Shown here piece after piece: positions 32,261 to 38,120 of a stretch of DNA of 38,234 nucleotides (within the stretch, counting starts at the first letter, position 1; every line of letters begins with the position of its first letter). Under the pieces are notes generated by a model that searched no databases, was not told the origin of the DNA, and was given only the letters and a program-made list of their open reading frames with translations. The stretch is from an uncultured Lachnospiraceae bacterium. Its GTDB lineage: Bacteria; Bacillota; Clostridia; Lachnospirales; Lachnospiraceae. Both the position numbers and the translations under genes were made by a program. Where the stretch lies: assembly GCA_905197485.1 (NCBI GenBank), contig CAJJYZ010000023.1:1-38234 (forward strand), written 5' to 3'.

Positions 32261-33115
32261 ATGAGCGTACAGATGAAGGGAATGGATGTGGCAAACGCCA
32301 TGAAAGAATCATTGATTGCAAGAGTAGAGAAATTGAAAGAGCAAGGAGTCGCGCCATGTCTTGCCATGGTTCGGGTTGGAAATCGTCCGGATGATATGTC
32401 TTATGAACGAGGTGCGAAAAAGAGGCTGGAATCTGTAGGAGTTTCCTATCGGGTGGTAGAGTTACCGGATGATATTTCCCAGGAAACATTTGAGGCAGAA
32501 TTTCGAAAAGTAAACGAGAATCCGGAGGTTCATGGAATTTTGCTGTTCCGTCCGCTTCCGGAACAGCTTAACGAAGAGCCAATCAAGAGGATTCTGAACC
32601 CGAAGAAAGATATGGATGGTATGACTTCGGAAAATATCGCGAAGATATTTGCGGGTGATGAAAGCGGATATGCACCTTGTACTGCGGAAGCAGTTATGGA
32701 GATGCTGGACTACTATCAGATTGACCTGACAGGAAAGAAAGCAATTGTGGTTGGACGGAGTATGGTAGTCGGAAGACCGCTTGCCATGATGTTCCTGAAA
32801 AAGAATGCGACAGTCACCATGTGTCATACAAAAACAGTAGAACTTGCAAAGACATGCCGGGAAGCAGAAGTGCTTGTGGCGGCGGTTGGAAAAGCAAGAA
32901 TGATTACGGCGGATATGGTGAAAGAAGGCGCTGTCGTAGTGGATGTTGGAATCAATGTGGATGAGCAGGGAAATCTGTGTGGTGATGTGGACTTTGAACA
33001 GGCAGAATCACGAACGTCCTATATCAGTCCGGTTCCGAAAGGCGTCGGCAGTATTACGACATCGGTGCTGGCAAAACATGTCATACGTGCAGCAGAAAAA
33101 ACGATAGAATGTTAA
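32261..33115 (+). CDS. folD: FolD-type methylene-THF dehydrogenase with altered cyclohydrolase site
   Basis: 284 residues. Two-domain FolD: N-terminal catalytic domain, then Rossmann domain with VVGRSMVVGRPLAMMF and PVPKGVGSITTSVL. KDMDG (Asp117, Asp119) is kept. At the cyclohydrolase site the family Y-x-x-x-K reads Tyr48-E-R-G-Ala52, so the catalytic lysine (Lys56 of human MTHFD1) is alanine. The Q-L-P-L loop reads F-R-P-L (96-99), losing the active-site Gln. The enzyme therefore probably keeps NAD(P)-linked dehydrogenase but has weak or no cyclohydrolase. The FchA-like gene just upstream could supply it. RBS CAGGAGG precedes ATG 32261. Confidence 0.9.
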   Translation: MSVQMKGMDVANAMKESLIARVEKLKEQGVAPCLAMVRVGNRPDDMSYERGAKKRLESVGVSYRVVELPDDISQETFEAEFRKVNENPEVHGILLFRPLPEQLNEEPIKRILNPKKDMDGMTSENIAKIFAGDESGYAPCTAEAVMEMLDYYQIDLTGKKAIVVGRSMVVGRPLAMMFLKKNATVTMCHTKTVELAKTCREAEVLVAAVGKARMITADMVKEGAVVVDVGINVDEQGNLCGDVDFEQAESRTSYISPVPKGVGSITTSVLAKHVIRAAEKTIEC

Positions 33116-33117
33116 GA

Positions 33118-33168
33118 AGAAAATTCCCTTGTATTTTATGTGAGAACAGGAAATGCAGGGGAATTTTT
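33118..33168 (+). terminator. Terminator after folD
   Basis: AAAATTCCCT pairs with AGGGGAATTTT, closing a long internal loop, then TTTTT. Confidence 0.6.
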
Positions 33169-33202
33169 GCTAAGAATAAAAAGCACAGAAGAAGGTGGCA
33201 AA

Positions 33203-34609
33203 ATGTTAAAAATACTACTGTTTGCGATATATCTCGCATTGATTCTCATGGTGATTTTCATAGAACGGAAACGCCCGACAGAAGCGCTTCTGTGGGTAGT
33301 GATTATGATGTTTCTTCCGTATTTTGGAACCATTCTCTATCTCATTTTCGGAAGTACCGTAGCGATAAAACTAACAGCGCTCATCCGGACCAATAAATTG
33401 AAAAAGCAGCCGGGGTATCAAAAGTTACTGCCTGTATTTACGGTGGATGAAAGTATCTTGTCGGATGAAGACAGACAGGTGGTTCGCTTTAATAAAGTTT
33501 ACAATGCCAGTGAAATTACGTGTTATGAGAAGGCGAAGTTTTTCATCAATGGAGAGACGCATTACCGCCAGTTGTTTCATGATATTGAGCATGCAAAAAC
33601 ATGTATTTTTATCGAGTTTTATACGATTCATCACGATATGATTGGAGAGCAGCTTGTGGATGCGCTTGCACAAAAAGCAAAAGATGGAGTGGAAGTCTGG
33701 GTAATGTGTGATTTTATCGCCAATCTTGGAACTCCGAAAAAGATGTTTCAGCCTCTGGTAGAAGCGGGAGGGAAAGTGGTTCGTGTGAAACCATATTTTA
33801 CTCATTATCGAAGCCATAGAAAAATCGTTGCGATTGACCATAGGATTTCTTATATTGGCGGTATGAATATCGGAAAACAATATGCCAATATGGATGAGGT
33901 GAAAAATCCATGGCGCGACACGCAGATTCGTCTGGAAGGCGCATGCACTTCTATCCTGGAACAATATTTTCTGACAGACTGGCTTTGTTCGATTCCTCAT
34001 AGAGACTGGAAATACACGATTCACTATATGCAGAATATCTCTTTCCCATCTCAAAAAATGACACATGCATGCTGTCAGTTCATCGTGGGTGGGGTAGACA
34101 CCGATAAAGAAGCGGTCAAAATGTGCTATCTCAGCATGATTCGAAGCGCAAAAGAAAGAATCCGGATTCAGTCCCCATACTTTATACCGGATGCCTCCAT
34201 TCTGGATGCCCTCAAGACGGCAGCGGCTTCCGGCGTGCAGATTGAGCTTATGATTCCGGGAATCAAGGCGAGTTTCTTTCTGGACCCGGTCACAAACTAT
34301 TACAGTGCACAGCTTTTGGAGTATGGAACAAAAGTTTATAAATATCATGGATATATTCATGCGAAGACGATGATTATCGACCAGGAACTTTGCTGTGTTG
34401 GCTCTGTCAATATGGATATGAGAAGCCTGATGGTAGATGACGAGGTATGCGGCGTGTTCTATGAGAATGAGCTTGTGAAAACGTACAATGAAATCTATAA
34501 TCGGGATATTGAAGCATGTACTCCTTATACGTGGGAAGACTTTCAGAAACGAGGAAGAAAAGAAAAACTGCTGGAAAGCGTGTTCTTGCCGTTTGCGCCG
34601 TTGATGTAG
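33203..34609 (+). CDS. cls: Cardiolipin synthase
   Basis: 468 residues from ATG 33203 (GAAGGTGG upstream); the frame is open to 33140, but that part overlaps the folD terminator. Two N-terminal membrane helices (LLFAIYLALILMVIFI, LLWVVIMMFLPYFGTILYLIF) are followed by two phospholipase D motifs: HRKIVAID (about residue 205) and HAKTMIID (about 385). It condenses phosphatidylglycerol molecules to cardiolipin at the membrane. It is the last core gene before the AT-rich island. Confidence 0.93.
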   Translation: MLKILLFAIYLALILMVIFIERKRPTEALLWVVIMMFLPYFGTILYLIFGSTVAIKLTALIRTNKLKKQPGYQKLLPVFTVDESILSDEDRQVVRFNKVYNASEITCYEKAKFFINGETHYRQLFHDIEHAKTCIFIEFYTIHHDMIGEQLVDALAQKAKDGVEVWVMCDFIANLGTPKKMFQPLVEAGGKVVRVKPYFTHYRSHRKIVAIDHRISYIGGMNIGKQYANMDEVKNPWRDTQIRLEGACTSILEQYFLTDWLCSIPHRDWKYTIHYMQNISFPSQKMTHACCQFIVGGVDTDKEAVKMCYLSMIRSAKERIRIQSPYFIPDASILDALKTAAASGVQIELMIPGIKASFFLDPVTNYYSAQLLEYGTKVYKYHGYIHAKTMIIDQELCCVGSVNMDMRSLMVDDEVCGVFYENELVKTYNEIYNRDIEACTPYTWEDFQKRGRKEKLLESVFLPFAPLM

Positions 34610-34620
34610 GGGGGATGTGT

Positions 34621-34843
34621 ATGAATTCCTATGAAAAAATATATGAAGTAATTAAGCAGATACCAGAAGGAAAGGTAGCATCTTATGGTTAGATTGCAGA
34701 GCTGGCCGGAAATCGCAGATGGGTGAGAGTAGTAGGCTATGCCCTTTATGCTATCTCTCTTGGAAGCGACATTCCATGGCACTAGGGAATGACAAAAGGC
34801 AGAAGAGTATGACTTTGACCAAGAACATATAGGAAGGAGCTAG
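34621..34843 (+). pseudogene. Decayed MGMT-like (alkyltransferase-like) gene
   Basis: ATG 34621 follows a GGGGGG RBS. The frame reads MNSYEKIYEVIKQIPEGKVASYG, then TAG (34690) where the family has Gln, and continues IAELAGNRRWVRVVGYAL, the DNA-binding part of MGMT/ATL proteins. The sequence ends at TAG 34783, just after IPWH where the family has the P-C-H-R active site. The C-terminal piece EYDFDQEHIGRS is recognisable in another frame at 34805-34843. So there is one nonsense change, an internal deletion and a frameshift. Alkylation repair by this copy is lost. Confidence 0.8.
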
Positions 34844-34849
34844 AAGTGT

Positions 34850-35203
34850 ATGGGAATTTGGAAAAATGTGACCGATACTTTTTCGGAAGAAAGAAGACAT
34901 TATTCAAATACATATTTAGAAATATGTGAGGTTTATGATGAAGCTGTTGAAGTGAGTGTATTTTCAGCAGTTAATAATCCGTATGAAATTTATGTTTCCT
35001 ATGGAATCATGTATGGAATTATTTATTGCAGTCAGGAAGAGGCTTATGAAAAGTTTGAGGAAATTAAGAGTGTTCTTGAAAATGACTATGAAGAAAATAA
35101 AGAACCGTCAAATGAATTTATAAATGCATTCATAGAAACATACGGGGGGTGTTTGCCGAATGATGTATTATTTGATGTATCATCATTATTTGAATTGTTT
35201 TAG
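34850..35203 (+). CDS. Hypothetical acidic protein (117 aa)
   Basis: 117 residues, acidic, no signal peptide or membrane segment. It reads MGIWKNVTDTFSEERRHYS...YGIMYGIIYCSQEEAYEKFEEIKSVLENDYE. RBS AAGGAG lies 10 nt before ATG 34850. Its size, acidity and place in an accessory island are like immunity proteins or small defence-island orphans, but I cannot assign it. It starts just after the decayed MGMT gene and has AT-richer codons than the core genes. Confidence 0.6.
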   Translation: MGIWKNVTDTFSEERRHYSNTYLEICEVYDEAVEVSVFSAVNNPYEIYVSYGIMYGIIYCSQEEAYEKFEEIKSVLENDYEENKEPSNEFINAFIETYGGCLPNDVLFDVSSLFELF

Positions 35204-35223
35204 CATAGCTTTACTCCCCAAAC

Positions 35224-35385
35224 ATGGATATTAGAGTGCCATTTAAAATGATTGAAGGAGAGCATATCGAAGAGCGCGCGGTGGAGATTGCGAATTATAT
35301 TATCGAGAATCAGGAGACAGTGTGGCATACGGCGAAACAGTTCGGAGTTAGCGAGAGTACTATGAATATAGACGTAACAAAGTAG
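35224..35385 (+). pseudogene. Truncated SpoIIID-like HTH gene, copy 1
   Basis: From residue 14 the ORF matches the SpoIIID N-terminus: HIEERAVEIANYIIENQ, then TAKQFGVSESTMNIDVTK, and stops. SpoIIID is normally about 80-95 residues; here the C-terminal half of this mother-cell sporulation regulator is gone. The leading MDIRVPFKMIEGE does not belong to the family. Copy 2 at 37441-37584 breaks off at the same codon, so the truncation came before the duplication, or both derive from the same short element. Confidence 0.75.
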
Positions 35386-35420
35386 GTGGGAGTGTGAAAG
35401 CTGTGTATGTAGTGTGGTAA
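35266..35420 (+). repeat. 155-bp imperfect direct repeat, copy 1
   Basis: Aligns without gaps to 37453-37607, about 85% identical by eye. It includes the spoIIID fragment and a tail holding an 8-codon mini-ORF (GTG...TAA). Confidence 0.85.
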
Positions 35421-35442
35421 AATAGGAAAATTTGTTGGAAAA

Positions 35443-35470
35443 GACTGGTGATGGCCAGTCCTTTTCTTTT
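35443..35470 (+). terminator. Intrinsic terminator after spoIIID copy 1
   Basis: GACTGG (35443-35448), loop TGATGG, CCAGTC (35455-35460), then CTTTTCTTTT. Confidence 0.8.
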
Positions 35471-35481
35471 GGGCGATTTTA

Positions 35482-35510
35482 TTGTGTTATGGATAGAAAT
35501 CGGTTAAAAT
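35482..35510 (+). promoter_or_regulatory. Promoter of the three-ORF P-loop cassette
   Basis: TTGTGT (35482-35487), 17-nt spacer, TAAAAT (35505-35510), 28 nt before the first ORF. Confidence 0.65.
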
Positions 35511-35537
35511 AGAACAAAGAAAGCAGGTAAAAAAATC

Positions 35538-35759
35538 ATGACTAAAACTTTTTTGTGGATAGAAGACCAAAAAGGAAAAGCAAGCTATACATTTTGGGAA
35601 AATTTTATGAAACAACTTTCTCCGAATATAATCGTTGAAAGTAAAAAGAATAATAGCGAGTTAGTAAAAGCAGTAAAGTCATTACAAGATGAAGAAAATA
35701 AATATATAATTGTTTTTGATAATTCTTTCGATAATCTACAGGTTGTAAAACTGTATTGA
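35538..35759 (+). CDS. Hypothetical protein, first gene of P-loop cassette (73 aa, perhaps truncated)
   Basis: 73 residues, MTKTFLWIEDQKGKASYTFWENFMKQLSP...NKYIIVFDNSFDNLQVVKLY. The strand-helix-strand pattern with FLWIEDQ and IIVFDNSFDN resembles the first half of a receiver-like or Toprim-like alpha/beta fold (acidic residues after beta strands), but no family is recognised. It ends abruptly and overlaps the next ORF by 4 bp at a TTG start without an RBS, so it may be cut by an internal deletion. RBS AGCAGGT lies about 9 nt before ATG. Confidence 0.5.
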   Translation: MTKTFLWIEDQKGKASYTFWENFMKQLSPNIIVESKKNNSELVKAVKSLQDEENKYIIVFDNSFDNLQVVKLY

Positions 35760-35968
35760 ATGTATTATATTTTCCTGACAAGGTGTTTTGCTTAAAAGAA
35801 TGTGGAAATAATGCTTTGGAAATATTATATGGTTTTGATAAGGGGAATGTATATAGCGAATATGCAATGAGTCCTTTTGATATGGAACGAGTGAAGGTTC
35901 AGATTGGAGAATGTAAAGTGATTGAGGATTATGAAGAATTAAAGGAGTGGTGGGAAAATGAAGAGTAG
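35756..35968 (+). CDS. Hypothetical acidic protein (70 aa), second gene of P-loop cassette
   Basis: 70 residues starting at TTG 35756, coupled to the preceding stop (TTGA). It reads MNVLYFPDKVFCLKE...YGFDKGNVYSEYAMSPFDMERVKVQIGECKVIEDYEELKEWWENEE. It is acidic at the C-terminus and rich in aromatics. It overlaps the following ATPase gene by 11 bp. I do not recognise it; a fragment of a larger gene fused by deletion is possible. Confidence 0.5.
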   Translation: MNVLYFPDKVFCLKECGNNALEILYGFDKGNVYSEYAMSPFDMERVKVQIGECKVIEDYEELKEWWENEE

Positions 35969-36386
35969 ACCGGTTGTAATGAAACATTTTTCAACAGTGC
36001 ACACCTCGTTCGTGGTAGATTTTACATTCACTAATAATATCACAATTTTAATGGGAGATTCAGGAACAGGAAAGACAGCAACATTTTCGTCTATCAGAGA
36101 ATGTATGGCGATTAATCCTCAAATTTTGTGTTTGGATAATTATGACTACCAGAAAGATATAAAAGAAATAATCAGACAGACAGAGGAAAAACTTGTTGTC
36201 ATTGATAATGCGGATATTTTATTAGATGACGATACAAGGAAGTATATTTCGTTAGATGATAAGAATCAGTATTTGATTATCGGAAGAAATCCGAAGAATT
36301 TGTTTGCAACGAAAGAAAATTTGTTTGAATTAGTAAGTGAAAAAGTCGGAGAGCAGACGGTGTTTATGATAGAACCATATTTATAG
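35958..36386 (+). CDS. Small P-loop ATPase (142 aa), third gene of cassette
   Basis: 142 residues. Walker A GDSGTGKT is at about residues 32-40 and a Walker B-like strand LVVIDNADILLDD follows about 60 residues later, where Asn stands at the usual Glu position. A strand YLIIGRNPKNL resembles sensor 1. The length covers only an AAA/KAP-like core with no added domains. RBS AAAGGAG lies 10 nt before ATG 35958. It overlaps the preceding ORF by 11 bp, so the three ORFs form a cassette. Hydrolysis might be impaired by the Asn; target and role are unknown. Confidence 0.7.
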   Translation: MKSRPVVMKHFSTVHTSFVVDFTFTNNITILMGDSGTGKTATFSSIRECMAINPQILCLDNYDYQKDIKEIIRQTEEKLVVIDNADILLDDDTRKYISLDDKNQYLIIGRNPKNLFATKENLFELVSEKVGEQTVFMIEPYL

Positions 36387-36427
36387 AAAAGAAAGTATCT
36401 GAGAGAGTGACATACGAGGTGTTATGA

Positions 36428-36697
36428 AAGATAAATGGATTTTCGAAAAAAGAATTGAATAAGGAGTATATTGAACTTCTGAGTGCCGAAAGAAATGCAT
36501 AAGATAAATTTTGGACATTGGAGAAATGAATCCTTCAAGATAAGAAGGATTGTGGTGTGCAGTGTGAAACGAGTTGGGTGAATTAATTTTATAATATGTT
36601 ATCGTTGTTAAACAAAGGGGCAATTACATTAGAAGATTTAAGTGATTTTAGCGATGACCTTAAGGAGATGATAGCTCACTTTTATAAGCAGAAGTAA
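36428..36697 (+). pseudogene. Decayed small gene preceding fic
   Basis: One frame reads across three stops: GFSKKELNKEYIELLSAERNA, TAA, DKFWTLEK, TGA, ILQDKKDCGVQCETSWVN, TAA, then FYNMLSLLNKGAITLEDLSDFSDDLKEMIAHFYKQK and a final stop at 36695. That one frame keeps protein-like sequence for about 90 codons points to a recently dead gene. The likely start region (ATGGATTTTCG at 36435) has lost one G. The last 33 codons (36596-36697) remain open with an ATG but no RBS. Family unknown; it may have been a partner of the Fic protein. Confidence 0.6.
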
Positions 36698-36700
36698 TTT

Positions 36701-36715
36701 ACAAGAAATTCTTGT
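36701..36715. promoter_or_regulatory. Perfect palindrome upstream of fic
   Basis: ACAAGAA-A-TTCTTGT, a 7-bp inverted repeat around one base, 44 nt before the fic start. It may be an operator; no promoter is clear. Confidence 0.4.
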
Positions 36716-36758
36716 TGCCTCACTTATATGAAGGTGGTGTATTGAGAAAGGAGCAAAT

Positions 36759-37364
36759 ATGGAGTTAGACAATAAACTTCACATCATAGATTCCACAGAA
36801 TTAGCTAGAATGGAAGAAAAGATAAGTAAGAAAAAAGCGATTGAATTATTTGAAAATGGATATTTGGATAAGTATGAAGCAGGAACATTTCAGATGCTTG
36901 CAGCTATTCATAAATACCTATTTGACGAGATATATGAGTTTGCAGGAGAAATACGAACTGTAAATATTGTAAAAGGGAATTTCAGATTTGCGCCGGTGAT
37001 GTACTTACATGCGGCTATTGAAAATGTTGAGAAGATGCCGCAATCAACATTTGAAGAAATTATTGAAAAATACGTAGAGATGAATATTGTGCATCCATTC
37101 AGGGAAGGCAATGGAAGAAGCATGAGAATATGGCTTGATTTGATTTTGAAAAAAGAGTTGAATATGGTCATCGATTGGAGGGCAGTTGATAAAGACGATT
37201 ATTTACTCGCAATGGAACGAAGTCCAATTAAAGATATTGAAATAAAATATGTTTTAAAACAGGCTCTGACAGATAAGGTTGGAGATAGAGAAGTATATAT
37301 GAAAGGAATAGACCATAGCTACTATTACGAGGGATATATTCTATATAAAGCAGAGGAATTATAA
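36759..37364 (+). CDS. Fic family protein, class III (self-inhibited AMP transferase)
   Basis: 201 residues. The Fic core motif HPFREGNGRSMR (from about residue 112) is complete, including the catalytic His and the anion-binding GNGR loop. The beta-hairpin flap that places targets is seen as IRTVNIVKGNFRF. A class III inhibitory helix lies at the C-terminus: SYYYEG (Ser187 to Glu191), fitting (S/T)xxxE(G/N) and close to the position in Neisseria NmFic. Fic enzymes of this class AMPylate proteins such as gyrase when the inhibitory helix moves. RBS AAAGGAG precedes ATG 36759. No separate antitoxin gene is needed. Confidence 0.92.
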   Translation: MELDNKLHIIDSTELARMEEKISKKKAIELFENGYLDKYEAGTFQMLAAIHKYLFDEIYEFAGEIRTVNIVKGNFRFAPVMYLHAAIENVEKMPQSTFEEIIEKYVEMNIVHPFREGNGRSMRIWLDLILKKELNMVIDWRAVDKDDYLLAMERSPIKDIEIKYVLKQALTDKVGDREVYMKGIDHSYYYEGYILYKAEEL

Positions 37365-37399
37365 ACATAGAAGACATACATTCAGCATACTCCTTTATG

Positions 37400-37440
37400 T
37401 CTCTGCATAGATTGTATAAACAAATTATGCAGGGGTTTTT
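37400..37440 (+). terminator. Terminator after fic, ending at the spoIIID copy 2 start codon
   Basis: TCTCTGCATA (37400-37409) pairs with TATGCAGGGG (37426-37435, two wobbles), then TTTTT and directly ATG. The right arm also contains the only RBS-like GGGG of the next ORF. Confidence 0.7.
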
Positions 37441-37584
37441 ATGAAAGATTATATCGAAGAGCGCGCGGTGGAGATTGCGAATTATATTATTGAGAATCAG
37501 GCGACGGTGCGGCAGACGGCGAAGCAGTTCGGAGTTAGCAAGAGTACGATACATATAGATGTAACAAAAGAGGTGTTTTTGTGA
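37441..37584 (+). pseudogene. Truncated SpoIIID-like HTH gene, copy 2
   Basis: 47 residues: MKDYIEERAVEIANYIIENQ, then TVRQTAKQFGVSKSTIHIDVTK and EVFL, stop. The first 44 residues are an intact SpoIIID helix-turn-helix with the genuine N-terminus; the C-terminal DNA-contact extension is missing. This copy looks closer to the functional sequence than copy 1 (for example ATVRQ against ETVWH). It might still be expressed as a mini-HTH protein, but the preceding terminator stem covers its RBS. Confidence 0.75.
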
Positions 37585-37607
37585 AGGTTGTTTATGAGGT
37601 GAGGTAA
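37453..37607 (+). repeat. 155-bp imperfect direct repeat, copy 2
   Basis: Partner of 35266-35420 in the same orientation. The two copies bracket the P-loop and fic genes. Confidence 0.85.
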
Positions 37608-37616
37608 GAGTGTTTA

Positions 37617-37931
37617 GTGGGGTTAAGACTTTTATATGTAACAACACGTGTTCAAAAGGTAAGATTTAAGCGAAAAAAACCTCGTGACCATGAGAAAAAT
37701 AAAAGCAAAAAGTATTCTGTGATAAAGTATAAAGGATTAGAAGAGAAAATGTCTCTTCTAGTCTTTTTTAGTGAGAAAGTAGTTGGTGTGTTTGCTTTTG
37801 AAGCTATAAGAAGTATAGTAAAATTTGCACCGGATGGAACAGGATACCGTACTAAGATTATATTTGCTAAAGAGAAACTAGTGATAGATAGAATGTCGGA
37901 TATTCGGCTACGATTTTTTAATAGAGATTGA
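37617..37931 (+). CDS. Uncertain ORF, basic hypothetical protein (up to 104 aa)
   Basis: An open frame of 104 codons from GTG 37617 with no RBS. An inner ATG at 37749 would give 60 residues (MSLLVFFSEKVVGVFAF...). The N-terminal part is Lys/Arg-rich (VRFKRKKPRDHEKNKSKK), the C-terminal part has a hydrophobic segment and ends IDRMSDIRLRFFNRD. No family is recognised. It could be a 5'-truncated gene left by the rearrangement that placed spoIIID copy 2. Confidence 0.35.
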   Translation: MGLRLLYVTTRVQKVRFKRKKPRDHEKNKSKKYSVIKYKGLEEKMSLLVFFSEKVVGVFAFEAIRSIVKFAPDGTGYRTKIIFAKEKLVIDRMSDIRLRFFNRD

Positions 37932-38005
37932 GAAAGTTTTTCTGATAAAGTGTAATAATATGCGGTTGTATGCTTGGTAGAAAAATCCGTAGGAATTAAA
38001 ATTTT

Positions 38006-38039
38006 TTGTTTTATGGAAAGATTATAATTATGATATACT
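38006..38039 (+). promoter_or_regulatory. Promoter for a short RNA
   Basis: TTGTTT (38006-38011), 17-nt spacer, TATGAT (38029-38034); TATACT (38034-38039) is an overlapping alternative with TTATGG at 17 nt. Confidence 0.6.
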
Positions 38040-38045
38040 GAAAGA

Positions 38046-38118
38046 AAACGATAAATTAGAATTGAACAAAATCGCTGCGCGATGGCCTGCCAAGGCTGTG
38101 GTATAGCGATTTTCTTTT
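38046..38118 (+). ncRNA. Candidate small RNA or leader ending in a terminator
   Basis: About 73 nt from the predicted start. AAAATCGCT (38068-38076) pairs with AGCGATTTT (38105-38113), enclosing an inner GCCT-GCCA-AGGC hairpin, and CTTTTT follows. With its own promoter it could be a stand-alone sRNA, or the attenuated leader of a gene beyond the window. No known RNA family is recognised. Confidence 0.4.
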
Positions 38119-38120
38119 TC

